Origin: Heliocidaris erythrogramma
Taxonomy: Eukaryota; Echinodermata; Echinoidea; Camarodonta; Echinometridae
Reading direction: 5' to 3'
DNA: 64,000 nt
Assembly: GCA_025617745.1 (NCBI GenBank)
Contig: CM046854.1
Coordinates: 60,035,606-60,099,605, forward strand
Shown here: positions 1 to 11,677 of the stretch, one piece after another
Layout: each line of letters starts with the position of its first letter
Position numbering within the stretch: the first letter of the stretch is position 1
The notes under the pieces: model-generated
The model's database searches: none
Seen by the model: the letters and a program-made list of their open reading frames with translations, nothing else
Told to the model about the DNA's origin: nothing
Made by a program: the position numbers and the translations under genes

Positions 1-283
1 CATGTAATCTATTATTTCATACCAAAAGAGGGAAGCTGTTCTATTAATTAAATTATCATTATCAAAAGCTAAAACTCAAGTAACTTCTAATACTAATTCT
101 AATATAAAGACAAAGCAATCCAGGGTTCCGGGTATCCATGAAAAGTTGGATGACAAACTTGAAACACATACAATATCTAAGCACATGAAAGAAGATATTT
201 ATCATTAACCACAATCTTCGCCATCTTGAATCTTTATTTTGTACTCAAGTTTAATCGAAGTAAAATGAAAGGTTCTTGATCTT
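1..283. other. window-edge sequence, no gene seen
   Basis: AT-rich sequence lying downstream of the LINE ORF1 on the minus strand. If the element were full length an ORF2 would begin here and run out of the window, but I see no reverse-transcriptase or endonuclease motif in these bases. Confidence 0.3.
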
Positions 284-1147
284 TTAAGCTGAAATCACTT
301 TTCCTGTGTGATCACGATAGCAGAGACGATCAGGGTACATGAAGAAGGGACGCTTTCCTTCTGACTTCAAGCGCTGGAGATCAGGAGATTTCTTCTTCCG
401 CAGCTGTAACACTCGCTTGGACAAGTCTTCTGCCATAAAAATTTTCCTGTCATGGTACAGCGACTTCGTTGATTTCAGCTTTTCAATGCAGGTCTTTCGA
501 ACCCTTTCCTTCGCGGTCGAGAACCCAACATGAATTCTCCGAAGTGGGGGAGGTCGTGATCCATCCTGGGCTTTGGTAGGCATAGGCTGTGTCGGCGTCC
601 TATGGCACCTCTCAATCTTATCCACATCAGCTATGGCACCAACAAACTGGAAGAAATCTCTGATTGTTTTGTTGAAATCTTCAGTTGTGGACCCCTTTGG
701 GTCAACTGCAGCCTCGGCGATGCCAAAGATAACTAGATTCTTTCTACGGCTTCTATTTTCCAAGTCGTCTAGCTTATTGATTAAGTCATTGTTCTCTTTC
801 TGGAGGGTTTTCATTGTGTCTTTAAGGCTATTTATTTCAAAGTCTACACTTTCGAGTTTGTCATCATGCTTCCTCACCTTTTCTTTCAAGTCCCCAAGTT
901 TCTCGTCCAGGGCGGATTGAATACGTGTATCAAGCCGTCGCTCGAAATCTTGAAAGAAAGATACGAACCACTGTGGAGGCCCGGGAGCGGCCTCTGAGAG
1001 ATCTGCCTGCGGCTGCGATGGCGGATGATCAAGTACCCGATAGCTTGATCTTCTTACAGAGAGGAGACGATGATTCTTTTTCTGGCTTTTGGGGTAGAGA
1101 GTCCTCATTTGAAGCAGACATTTCCTCGAAAACGAACTAACACACAT
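284..1147 (-). CDS. LINE ORF1-like nucleic-acid-binding protein (287 aa)
   Basis: An uninterrupted reading frame that looks like the first ORF of a non-LTR retrotransposon. A heptad-rich, highly charged coiled coil runs from about residue 62 to 132. It leads into the characteristic LENRSRRKNLVIFGIAE segment (129-145), then an RRM-like region (about 136-215) and a basic C-terminal part (about 200-285) with RRIHVGFSTAKERVRK and FFMYPDRLCYRDHTGKV. In known families such proteins trimerise through the coiled coil, bind element RNA and act as chaperones in target-primed reverse transcription. The first Met was taken as start; the Ser/Arg-rich N-terminus is not conserved, so a later start is possible. 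No ORF2 follows before the window edge, so the copy may be truncated or continue outside. The intact frame suggests a fairly young copy. The assignment rests on the recognisable motif; the exact clade is uncertain. Confidence 0.7.
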   Translation of the reverse strand: MCVSSFSRKCLLQMRTLYPKSQKKNHRLLSVRRSSYRVLDHPPSQPQADLSEAAPGPPQWFVSFFQDFERRLDTRIQSALDEKLGDLKEKVRKHDDKLESVDFEINSLKDTMKTLQKENNDLINKLDDLENRSRRKNLVIFGIAEAAVDPKGSTTEDFNKTIRDFFQFVGAIADVDKIERCHRTPTQPMPTKAQDGSRPPPLRRIHVGFSTAKERVRKTCIEKLKSTKSLYHDRKIFMAEDLSKRVLQLRKKKSPDLQRLKSEGKRPFFMYPDRLCYRDHTGKVISA

Positions 1148-2220
1148 ACAGATCTAGGTGAGGGCAACAAATCTCTATATCTTTTGTCTCCAGGTTAAAT
1201 AAATGGGCTCAAAACTAAGAGCAAAAATTTCACGTGCTCACGTGAAACGCGGCCATGACGATCCTGAAAGGGCATAATCTTGATATTCAACAGCAAGATT
1301 CTTAGTATGTGGAATATAAACATTATGTTGTTGTTTCAAAGTAAAGCCTTATTTTCATTTTTGTTAAATAAAAAATTGAAATCAATTTTTGCAAGGTTTC
1401 CCTAGCTGAGAGGCCCAGATTTATTGCTCATTCCCTTTCAAAATTATGATACAGTATTTAACCCCGTATTTATTAGTACAATTTCTTTTTAATTCATGTC
1501 AACCCAAGGTCAATGTTATATTTTTCTATTTTTTTCTACTTTTGTTCTTTAAATGTATTGCTCTAATATAATTATGTTTAGGAATATACATAAATGCCAC
1601 TGTTAATTATTACTTTGCATTACGAAGGTTATTTTATGTCGGGTTAGTTTTCCTTACCCTCTTCAGACGCAATTGAATAGGTCCATTTAACTCATTTAAT
1701 ATTCATATGCTAAGCTTATATTCAGGTTTACTGTTTACTTTCAACTGAAAATAGAAAAAAAAAGAAAAGAAAAATGCCTAAACACGCGCAAATGACAATG
1801 GAAAGGTATATCGTATGCATTCATTTCGATAGCAGGTTTCCCTTGCTTTATTACATTCAACCATCTCGGTACCTGAATACCATGATCTCACTGAGCTAAT
1901 ACATCAATTAGTATGGCCATGGTACTGAGCGGGTAAGCCATATCGAATCATTTGATATTGAGAAAAACAACATCTGCAAGGGTAACATTCCTGTTATTCT
2001 CAATTGTACAGTCTGAATTGTGGTATTCTAGGCATATACGCCTGTCCCTAACACCCTTCTAAGAATTCATTAGTCATTCGTTTTTACAATATATTCTAGT
2101 TATTGTTAAATAATGCATTTTTAAATTAACAAAGTGTCTCCAATTCATTGGGACTCACAATTCAGCCTGTTGGCCTACATTCGAAAATAACTATAGATAA
2201 ATACACCGACATTTAAATGA
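1148..2220. other. non-coding AT-rich stretch
   Basis: No convincing reading frame, RNA gene or inverted-repeat element was seen. The first part may be 5' leader of the minus-strand LINE ORF1. Confidence 0.4.
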
Positions 2221-2877
2221 ATTCAGTTGCCATTGTACTGAATATAGCCCCGCTCTCCCTCGTTCTCACTCTCCCCTCTCTGTCTCTCTCTCCCTCTTTG
2301 TTTTTGTTTTGTCTCTTCTCTCTCCCAAACCTTCCTTCCTATTAGATTGGTGGCGGATGGCTCGACGGATCTGGTTCATCATCTGGCTGAAACATACTTG
2401 TAATGGGATGTCTTTCAATCGTCGGGCCACCCGCCACGCGTTTCATTATGGACTCTCCCGAATTGGTGACTACGTTGTGAGGCGACTTTTCCCTTTCCGT
2501 CTCTGTTATTATATCCTTGGTGATTCACTTAGCTTTTCTGATAGTTCTTGTTGACGAATAGTCCTACTGCTTCTTACCTTTTTTATTTATTTATTTTTTC
2601 TTTCTTTTCGCCCTGTAATAATTCCTACGGTATACAGTAATCACGGACATTTATTCTGAAAATTTACAAATATCTGTTTGACCCGTCATGCCCCTGCCTT
2701 TCATCTTTGGGGATTTATATTTATATGTTAACTGTTTAATATTATTACCAATCGAAAATCTGTCCGATCTTTGCATTCCTGCATCCTGTATCTTATTTTT
2801 CTATTTTGCGCACTTGCACCGGCACCGTACTATATTACGAACCTGTGGATTTTAAGAACGGGTCTTTTATTTGATCA
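2221..2877 (+). other. pyrimidine-rich probable LINE 5' leader
   Basis: A CT-rich segment (about 2255-2335) followed by a short 81-codon frame (2309-2554) with no recognised domain, then AT-rich sequence leading straight into the LINE frame at 2878. Position suggests leader or eroded ORF1 of that element; this is inference, as nothing in the short frame resembles a known ORF1. Confidence 0.3.
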
Positions 2878-5598
2878 ATGCTGAATGATAACTTAAATGA
2901 TCAGAATTTGAGTATTGAAATTAATTATTGTACGGTGGATGAATTTAATTCTATGTTTAATTCAACATTATCCTTAATTAACAATATCAGCAATGATTTT
3001 AGTTTACTTCACTTGAATAAAAGAAGCCTATATAAAAATTTTGATAACTTTGAAATGTTTCTTTCTTTGATTGATAAATGTAAATTTTCGCCAATATCAT
3101 TAACTGAAACCAGGTTAAATTCAAATTCACCCCTTATATATGATATTGAAATTTATACGTTACTTCGGGCAGATCGTGAAAATTGGAGAGGGGGTGGGAT
3201 AGCCCTCTATGTTCATAATACTCTTAAATTTAAATTGAGACCAGATATTCACTTAATAGGGGTTGAAGATTTATTTCTAGAAATTATTGATGATAAACTT
3301 AAAAATAAAATTATTGGGGTCGTATATAGACCATCCCATAATATAGTAGATTCTTTTTTTGATAATATGGATACATGTCTTGAACAAATTTGTAATGAAA
3401 ATAAGGATAATTACTTCATTGGCGATTTTAATATTGATTTTTCTACTTCTCTTAATAATCAAAGTTATCGCTTATTTAATATTTTAGCTTCGTATGCATT
3501 CCAATCCCACATTAATAAGCCAACCAGAATTATAAATTCCACTCATTCAATAATTGATAATATATTCTCCAATGTCTGTACTAATAATTGTTCAATTGGA
3601 ATAATGTACTATGATATTTCGGATCATCTCCCAATAATTATGATTCCTAAAATAACTGATCTCCCATTATTGCAGGATAGGTCTAATAAATTTAAAATGC
3701 ACAGGAAAGAAACTCAAGATAATATAAATTCCTTTAAAATGGATTTGAGCAGTGAAGATTGGAACGATGTTTACTGCGAACCTGATGTAAATAAAGCTTA
3801 TGATAATTTTCGAAACAAACTTTTAGATTGCTATAATAAAAATATACCCTTTGTTCGAACAAAAATACATAGTAAACGTAATCGTCGTCCATGGATTACT
3901 AGTGGTATATTAAAATCTATTCGTACAAGAAACAAGTTATATAAAATTTCATTATGCCATCCCTCTACTGAAAATCATGCCAAATATACTCGTTATCGTA
4001 ATAAACTAACATCTATTATTCGCTTATCCCGTCGTTTATATTATTCGCATAAACTCGAAAAGATTACTAACAATACAGATTTACTATGGCGAACCATTAA
4101 CACAATTCTTGGACGACAGAAAAATACACAAAATATTAATGAATATATTTATAATGATGAGAGAATTAACGAAGAAGATAAAATCGCAGATGCATTTAAT
4201 ACTTATTTTACTAACGTTGGACCTAACTTAGCATCTAAAATACGCTGTGATAATGCACACTTTTCTGAATACCTCTCTTTTAATAGAGAAAACTCTTTAT
4301 TCTTTAATCCAACAAGTATACACGAGATCATAGAGATTGTTAAATCATTAAAATCAAGCAAATCAAGTGGATACGATGAAATAAGCGCATCTTTATTAAA
4401 ACAAATCATTCATTATATAGCCGCCCCTTTATCTCACATTTTTAATTTATCCCTTTCTTTAGGCATATTTCCATTAAAAACAGCAAAAATAATTCCAATT
4501 TACAAAAAAGATGACCCTTCCCCTAATTACTAATTATCGCCCAATCTCTTTGTTATCGAGTATTTCTAAAGTCTTAGAAAGAATAGTTTATAAAAGATTG
4601 TACTCTTTCTTAGATATTAATAACTTACTAATTCCAAAACAAATTTGGCTTTAGAAAAAATCACTCGACTGACTATGCTATTGTACAACTTTGTGATAAA
4701 ATTGCTAACGCTCTATCTAAAAAGGAACATACGATAGGTGTTTTTATGGATTTGTCAAAGGCGTCCGATACTATAGACCATCAGATTTTAATTTATAAAC
4801 TACAACATTATGGGATTAGAGGGAATACTCTATTATGGTTTAAAGATTATTTATATAATTGACATCAATGTGTAGCATATAATCTGCCACGTCAACAACC
4901 TCCTCCAACAACCACAAGGGTCAATTTTGGGCCCTTTACTCTTTTTGATATATATAAATGATATTATTAATTCTGCTCCAATCCTAACCTATGTTCTGTT
5001 TGCCGACGATACTAATATATTTTACTCGCATGAAAATGTATATACCCTAATTAAAATTCTTAATCTTGAGTTAGCTAAATTATCTCGATGGTTTAAATGC
5101 AATAAATTATCATTACATATTGATAAAACTAATTTTATGTATTCGCATACTATTCTTCAAGAAAATATTGTGATTGATGATTTGATACTTAAAGAAAAAC
5201 AAGGCACTAGATTTTTAGGAATTACAGTAGACTCCAATTTAACATGGAATATTCACAATAATGTATGTACCTCCGTATCAAGAGGTATATGAATTTTGTA
5301 TAAATTAAAATATCTTCTTCCTAAAAAGGTTTTATATACAATATACAATTCAGTAATTTCCCCCATATATCGTACTGTAATTTAGCGTGGGGTAGCAGTA
5401 AGACAAGAATTCAATCTCTCTTTCGACTTCAGAAAAGGGCTTTGCGCATATGCTTGTATTCTCATTATCTAGCGAATACAGACCCTCTATTTTATTATTT
5501 TAAAACTCTGAAAATAGATGACATTCATATTTTTCAAACCGTTATCTTTATGTTTAAGTTTTCAATGAAAATGTTACCTTTGGTATTTCAACACACTT
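2878..5598 (+). pseudogene. decayed L2/CR1-like LINE ORF2 (endonuclease + reverse transcriptase)
   Basis: The first 551 codons (to 4533) encode an apurinic-type endonuclease: HLNKRSL (about 45-51), TETRL (76-80), GGG (105-107), GDFNID (182-187), INKPTRI (212-218) and SDHLP (248-252). The reverse transcriptase begins near residue 470 (SGYDEISASLL, then KTAKIIPIYKKD). At about 4528 a near-duplicated 7-mer (TAATTAC/TAATTAT) shifts the frame. The fingers and palm then continue (NYRPISLLSSISKVLERI; VFMDLSKASDTIDH, where Phe of AFDT is changed to Ser) and meet a TGA at about 4861. The PQGSILGP box and catalytic FADDT follow at about 4918-5010 and a second in-frame TGA at about 5290. The C-terminal segment (HYLANTDPLF... 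at about 5457) breaks off near 5598. The product would be a nicking endonuclease plus reverse transcriptase for target-primed integration. At least three disabling lesions make it a non-autonomous relic. Confidence 0.85.
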
Positions 5599-5935
5599 TC
5601 ACATACAATACTAAAAAAAAAAATTTCGCCAGATTTTTCGCCAGACATCCAAAATTTGCTCGGGGGGGGGGGGGGGGGGGGGGGTATGAGGGTCCAGTTT
5701 CCCTCCATAATTCTCTGACAAGCAACAAAAAAAAATGTATTATATATGTTTGGGGACAAACCTTTGATAGACCCTTGGCCTTTGTCCCTCCACATTTAGA
5801 TATTTTCGGTTTATTTGTAACTATTTCAATCAGGGGCGGATCTAGGATTTAATGATATAAGGCACACAAATGCAGGTGTGTCAAATTTTGCTCTCGAACA
5901 GTTGCTCAGTGGGGGGGGGGGGGGGGGGTATACTG
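5599..5935. repeat. repeat insertion with two poly(G) tracts in the LINE 3' part
   Basis: The LINE C-terminal frame is interrupted by sequence containing two G-runs (about 5661-5682 and 5911-5928). The part around 5686-5740 (GGTCCAGTTTCCCTCCATAA, then GACAAGCAACAAAAAAA) recurs at about 29037-29085, so this is a dispersed repeat. A CAGGGGCGGATCTAGG motif at 5832 matches the end of a repeat family found elsewhere in the window. Confidence 0.6.
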
Positions 5936-6066
5936 TACTTATCATTGTTGTTGAATTTTTCGTATTTCTATTATTATTAATAATATTTCGGTATATTTCC
6001 AATTGCATTCTATCATTGTCATTTGTATCGAATGTGGAATAAATTTAATTTAATTCAATTGAAAAA
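5936..6066 (+). repeat. LINE 3' tail with short AATTT/AATTG repeats
   Basis: AT-rich 3' untranslated-like sequence ending in a run of TTTAATTTAATTCAATTGAAA type. This resembles the short-repeat 3' ends of CR1/L2-like LINEs and a similar end at 43650-43668. It probably belongs to the LINE starting at 2878, displaced by the repeat insertion. Confidence 0.5.
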
Positions 6067-6680
6067 AATACTTCTAAATAAGAGGTAAGACTATACGAAA
6101 AATACCATTACTGAATGCCTGAACACAAAGAGAATATGATGTTATATAATGAATTTATATAGTCAAATAATTTTACACATTCATGCATACTAAATGACAA
6201 CATTAACGTGTTAAAAAAATTGCCTTATTTTAGTAGCCTGCCTTAGCATAATATGCTTTAGACACTATAATTTTCATTATGGATGTGTAGAAATTTGGAT
6301 AAACTGGATAATATTTTCTACGTTGTACACCACAATATCATCTTGTCAGATTTATATGTGTTTTGAGGTTGACAGATAGAAGTAGGCCCATGGTTGCAAA
6401 ACTTTATCAAGCATTAGAATCATTTGAATGTAATTAAGATTCTATCATCATCTGAAAAGCAAAGTGAGTTCAGCATTATCAAATTATATTACTTGTAAAC
6501 AATAGACGTCATTAATAGACGTCCATATGCACTCTTAAATGTTCATCAAAAGATAATTCTTGTATGCAATGTAAATCATATCACAATATATAAAGAAAAA
6601 GAGCAAAATAGGAGGTAAAGATCAGAATCCAGAAATTTAGTAACTCCCAGTGTCGGTGATAGCAGGGGCAGCGGAGCGTC
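6067..6680. other. AT-rich non-coding stretch
   Basis: No gene, element end or tandem repeat recognised. Confidence 0.4.
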
Positions 6681-7860
6681 TTTCAAAGTCGGCGGGGGGG
6701 GGGGGGGGGGGCACCAACAAAAAGGGGCACTTTGGGGGAAAGGGCACCTACAAAGGGTGAAAAAATTGCGGAAAATGCCACTTTGAGCTGAGACATTAGT
6801 ATACCGCTACATTATGATTAATACACTATCGAGGATCATTTTCGACACATTATTGTTTATGTCTTAGCATGGTTCTAGATAAAAAAAGAAGAAAAACAAA
6901 ATTACTTTTCTGCAGCAGTTGGGTGCAATGGTCTGATTATTCATATTGAAGATATTTTGAATAGCAGCGATTTTCCTAATATAAAAAAAGACAATGGTAA
7001 ATGCGAGCGAGCGTAGCGAGCAAGCTTTGAAAAAAATTTAGAAAAAAAAATTGTCCTTTTTCCTGTTATGATGTAAGGGCACTGCTCATTCTTAGAGAAT
7101 TGTGCCCCTCCTGCCCCCTGCTCCACTGCCTCTCTGAGCTAGGTAGGCCTATGTGGTTCTTTTGTGGACTTTAGGGCTCAGTTTGTAAGCGACATCGGAG
7201 TATATATTATGTACAATATATTAAATATACATAGGTATATAGGTAGGGCACTTATCAGAATACTAGTAGAAAGAAAAAAAAGGCACTGATCAGAAGTAAA
7301 AGGGGCACTTAAAAAAAGGTGAAAAGGGCACTTATTAGAAAGAAAAAGGGACAGACATTCAAAGAAAATGAGTCACTTATCAGAGGTGAAAGAGGGCACT
7401 TATAAGAAATGAAAATTGTACCATTAGAACGGAAAATTGGCACTAATCAGACGAAAAACAAAGGCACAGATTTCGAAAGGGGCACTAATATCTGAAGTTA
7501 AAATGGTCACTTATCACAAGGTGAAAAGTGCATTTTTCAGAAAGAAGGGGCGCAATTATACGAAGGAAAAAGGGGCACTTATCTGAAGGGAAAAGGGACA
7601 CTTATCAGAAGGAAAAAATGCACTATTAGAACTGGAAATGGGCACTAATTAGACGAAAAAAGGGCAATTATTAGAATTCACAAGGGGCAGTAATGTCTGA
7701 GGTTAAAGGAGGCACTTATCAGAAGGTAAAAGGGCACTTATTAGAAAGAAAAAGGGCATTATACGAAAAAAGAGGGCACTTATCAGCTATGAAAAGGGGC
7801 ACTTTTGGGGTACTTGAAAAAGTGGGGCACTGTGTCCCCTGCCCCCCCCCCCCCTCAAGC
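6681..7860. repeat. degenerate GGGGCACTTATCAGAA-type interspersed tandem array
   Basis: A G-run (6693-6710) is followed by many loosely spaced copies of a purine-rich unit of about 25-35 bp (variants of GGGGCACTTATCAGAAGGAAAA) between about 7240 and 7860, ending in GGGGCACTTTTGGGGTACTT and a C-run (7843-7854). The spacing varies, so it is not a clean satellite. The same unit appears in reverse orientation at 47040-47119 and 47705-48160, which argues for a mobile or repeatedly amplified family. Short frames here translate the repeat and are not genes. Confidence 0.75.
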
Positions 7861-9206
7861 GCCGCCTCTGTGTAATAGGATGCATGATCTTCATATAAAT
7901 AAAAAAGTACCAAACACAACGCAGCTATATTTACATATTATATTAAATATTTATACTTCTTTGTCAACTCAATAAATTTGATATCAATAACAAGTGTATG
8001 TTCTTCTCATGTAAATGTAATTAATTGAATATTCCACTGTCTCGACAAGCATCATCAAAACAATATTACTTTAATTGGTCAGAACTATTACAACTATTAT
8101 TTTGTGATTCCCTTCTTCTGTTATTGTACTTTGTATTCTCAGTTATTGTTATATTGTTTTCTTGAAAATGAAATAAAATAAAATAAACTGTTATCAAGAT
8201 AGAGATTTCTGTTGTTGAAAGATCGCAATATATTATAACCGATGATATCTAATGACTACTCTACAAAATATAACCAGCAAGATATGCATTCTGAACTACA
8301 ACGTCTACGCAATGCCTAATTTCTTATAGAATATTTCATTATTGATTAAATCAGATTTCAGTTTCATCAATGAGCCTAAAAATGAGAAATCAGATTGTTG
8401 TCAATGATGTCCAATCACCATTTGTTCACATGAAATATTCAGTGTTGCAAGTTCAAGGTTCAAAATAAGCATAGTGGCTATACAGATTTAAAAAGAAATC
8501 ACATATTATCAAAATGGTAGATTGTATGATTCATAAATTTGTTAAATACCTCTAAAGTTATGCATCATATATTCAAAGAAATAATTTCATAATTAGCATT
8601 TTTTTCATTCATCATGAGTAAGCTAATAGTGGTTGTTCCAGTTAGCAAGAATAAATAAATCTCTAGGCACAATTATAGAGAAAATCGACTAAACAAATAA
8701 AGATTTCAAAACGATCATGAAGATAAAAATAGAGATTAATAATCACTCCTGATCTTATCTGGGTGTATTAGATTTACAAACAGTACCATAACTGCCTGGT
8801 TATTATATCTAACTCATATGTACACGGAATTATATAAAAGTATATTTGTTTTTAAAAAATCATTAAAAACTACATTTACATGGATAACGGTTACCATGGC
8901 AACTAAAATTGATAGAAGTATATTTTTGTTAGTTTAAATCATGGAGAATATCATTCTGAACAGAACATCCAAGTTTAGTTGAATTAGGATTATGAGATAA
9001 CTAGTACCAAATGGTACAGAACACGGCGTGAGGGCAAAAAAGTAAAAGTAAGCTTTTTATGTGTGAGGAATGGGAGTAAAGAATACACTATCCATCCATC
9101 CTATAAAAAACGAAGCATCATGTTGCATGGTAGTCAAGCCCTTTAAACTTGGCCGCCATTATCATTTAACATCATTTTAAACCCGATTTGACTGGCCCGA
9201 AAATGT
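7861..9206. other. AT-rich non-coding stretch with a possible LINE 3' tail
   Basis: Mostly featureless. At about 8090-8188 a TTGTACTTTGTATTC... segment ends in GAAATAAAATAAAATAAACT, resembling the 3' end of a 5'-truncated LINE. No coding part remains. Confidence 0.3.
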
Positions 9207-9216
9207 CTCTCACCTC

Positions 9217-9217
9217 G

Positions 9218-9256
<39 letters not shown>
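9217..9256. repeat. compound microsatellite (CT)n(AC)n
   Basis: About 11 CT units followed directly by about 9 AC units. It sits at the left border of a 134-bp duplication. Confidence 0.95.
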
Positions 9257-9580
9257 GCACACATACTTCCTGTTCATTTCATGATTGTTTTCTTTGTTAC
9301 ATTTCATTAACATCATGTGAGAGGAATATGTGATCATAAATTAATTTTGAAATTTATGTATTATTCTCATAACAACAGTATTAGGTATGAATTCAATCAT
9401 GTTTAAACTTCCGAAGAAACAATTTTTCATCAGTTTTATAATGAGAGCACACATACTTCCTGTTCATTTCATGATTGTTTTCTTTGTTACATTTCATTAC
9501 CATCATGTGAGAGGAATATAATGTGATCATAAATTAATTTTGAAATTTATGTATTATTCTCATAACAGTATTAGGTATGA
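9257..9580. repeat. direct duplication, two 134-bp copies 190 bp apart
   Basis: Positions 9257-9390 and 9447-9580 match almost base for base, starting at GCACACATACTTCCTG and ending at TTAGGTATGA. They differ by one 3-bp insertion, one 3-bp deletion and a few substitutions. The 56 bp between the copies is unique. No coding potential. Confidence 0.9.
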
Positions 9581-10194
9581 TTACATGATAAAAAAGAAAT
9601 AATTTGCTACGCATACATGCACTCGGTGTAAAACAAAAATCGTAACATTTGTACAATTATTGAAATACTTGGTTTTGTGGTATGAACAAAAAGACTTTCT
9701 TGTTTTGTGTAATGATTAGCTTTCCATTGGGCCATGCCCTGCCAAGTGGTGTCAAAAACATATATATTTTTAATGTGTTTAGCTATATATCTTTCCATTT
9801 TGTACGGCTTCCATAATAAACATATCAAATCATAAACTGTAGGTTATGGTTATTTGAGTCTGCTCATACATGTCATATGTATTATTGTCTAGGCTGGTTG
9901 AACAAAACATAATCTTCAATAAACCGAGTATTACGGTCTTTTCATTAAGAACAAAATAATTGAAACATCCTTAATTTTTTCCCTAACTGGCATCAAAACT
10001 CTTGTATCTCTAGCACATTTCCAGAATAGAATCAATAGTTTCCTTGTCTATTAGTTACAGAAAGGAAGGTTAAACTATCCTTGATCGGTCACAAAATATA
10101 TAAATCCTTTAAATTCTAGCTTTAGCCTACCTGTCAAGCTCTCTTTTGATTTTTTAGTAGGACTTTCGGCTTCATCCCCTACGAAGATGTTGTG
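9581..10194. other. AT-rich non-coding stretch
   Basis: A short 73-codon frame on the minus strand (9607-9828) has no recognised domain. Nothing else seen. Confidence 0.35.
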
Positions 10195-10771
10195 ACATTC
10201 CCCGTATGGTTTAGCACACGTTTTCTGAGCACCAAGGCACTATAATGGGCACCAATGCGCGATTTTGTTTGAAAATAGTCATCAAGATTATAATCAATGC
10301 AAATCAAAGTCAGTGTCTAGATAATTAGATGTTTAAGATAATATTGAGACGTAAATAAAATTCATTTGAAACAAAATTTTACAGATAATCACTCCTACAA
10401 TCCTCGTATAGGGTTTAGCACACGTTTCATGAGCACCAAGTCACTATAATGAGCACCAATTCGCGATTTTGTTTCAAAACAGTCATCAGGATTATGATCA
10501 ATGCAAATCAAAGTCAGTGTCTAGATAATTAGATGTTTAAGACAATATTGAGACGTAAATAAAGTTTATTTTAAACCAAATTTTACAGATAATCATTCCT
10601 ACAATCCTCATAGGGTTAAATTTAGCACACGTTTCATGAGCACCAAGTCACTATAGTGAGCACCAATGCGCTATTTTCTTTGAAAACAGTCATCAGGATT
10701 ATAATCAATGCAAATCAAAGTCAGTGTGTAGATAATTAGATGTTTAAGACAATATTGAGAAGTAAATAAAG
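10195..10771. repeat. tandem repeat, ~205-bp unit, about 2.7 copies
   Basis: Units start at TTAGCACACG near 10211, 10415 and 10622; the third stops at about 10771 after AGTAAATAAA. They share GAGCACCAAG, CAATGCAAATCAAAGTCAGT and TAGATGTTTAAGA segments with a few per cent divergence. This could be a local duplication or subterminal repeats of an unrecognised element. Confidence 0.9.
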
Positions 10772-11285
10772 GCCCACAGGCCTTCCTTCCCACACCTGAT
10801 CGGGTGCGCAAGCATCTTAACATACCATGTGGATAAAATAGAATAATATCACATTAAAAGATATGACTGATGAGAAGTTCAGACATAATATACATATAGC
10901 TTGATTAAGATCATAAAGTAATGCCAGGCTTACAGACGAGGAAAAGGGAGAGGACAGTGGAGAGAGCTGGATGGGTAGACTGTGCAGAAAAATAACAAGT
11001 TCTGGATCATGGCTGAGATGTAATTTGCATAAAATTAAAATAAAAATTAAAATAGATTATGAATACTATATAAGACCAGAATCTACTCAGTTATTATAGT
11101 ACTCAAGTTATATATCAGTAATTAATACGAAATAAATCCATACAGTATTTCATGCGTACGTGTCCACAGAAATACGACATTCATAATTATCCATTTTATC
11201 AATAGCAAACTTAATATAGGTGAAAAATAATAAGTTATTTTAAGAATATCCTTTTTGAGGACACGTAGAATATGTTCGATATTAC
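10772..11285. other. non-coding stretch
   Basis: AT-rich, with a purine-rich patch near 10940-10980. No gene recognised beyond the splice-flanked segment that follows. Confidence 0.35.
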
Positions 11286-11452
11286 CTGAGACAAGCTCAA
11301 CACTGGATTGAGAAGGCAAGCCTTCCCAGACTACTGGAAATATATGAAGTGCAGTCTGATAGAGTTTCTCCGTTCTTGCCTTCAGGTGAACAAATCTAAC
11401 GTCCTCCTCTGAGTGCCGTATACGTATCACAATATTATCTTCTACTACTTCG
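11286..11452 (-). CDS. candidate internal exon of an unknown gene (167 bp)
   Basis: Inside a 124-codon open frame (11122-11496) is a 167-bp stretch bounded by a possible acceptor (ATAAACAG before the exon) and a canonical donor (CTCAG|GTAAT). It reads 55 full codons with one spare base at each end, so the frame is open throughout. The peptide runs EVVEDNIVIRIRHSEEDVRF to WEGLPSQSSVELVS, has normal amino-acid composition and is not low complexity. I do not recognise a domain. It lies about 230 bp downstream of fucosyltransferase copy 1 on the same strand but is not part of GT10 enzymes, and copy 2 shows no equivalent. It may belong to another gene or an old pseudogene. No flanking exons were found. 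Confidence 0.3.
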
Positions 11453-11677
11453 CTGTTTATCAAGCCATACATAGATTTAACAAAAAATGAAACCATTAAG
11501 AAAATTCTCCTAGTTTATATTTAAAATAGAGATTGGCAAATTTAAGTTAAATCATATCAATGCATACTAAATAACAATCTAACCAGTGGACATGATGTGT
11601 GGTAGTGCATAGCAGGTAGTAAAGGAAGAGAAGTAAGATAGGGGCTGTTAAACGAAGGTCCAACAATAGTTTTGGTT

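Noticed and set aside
3277-3462. Minus-strand frames within the LINE (3277-3462, 4203-4409)
   Set aside because: Antisense shadows of the LINE ORF2.
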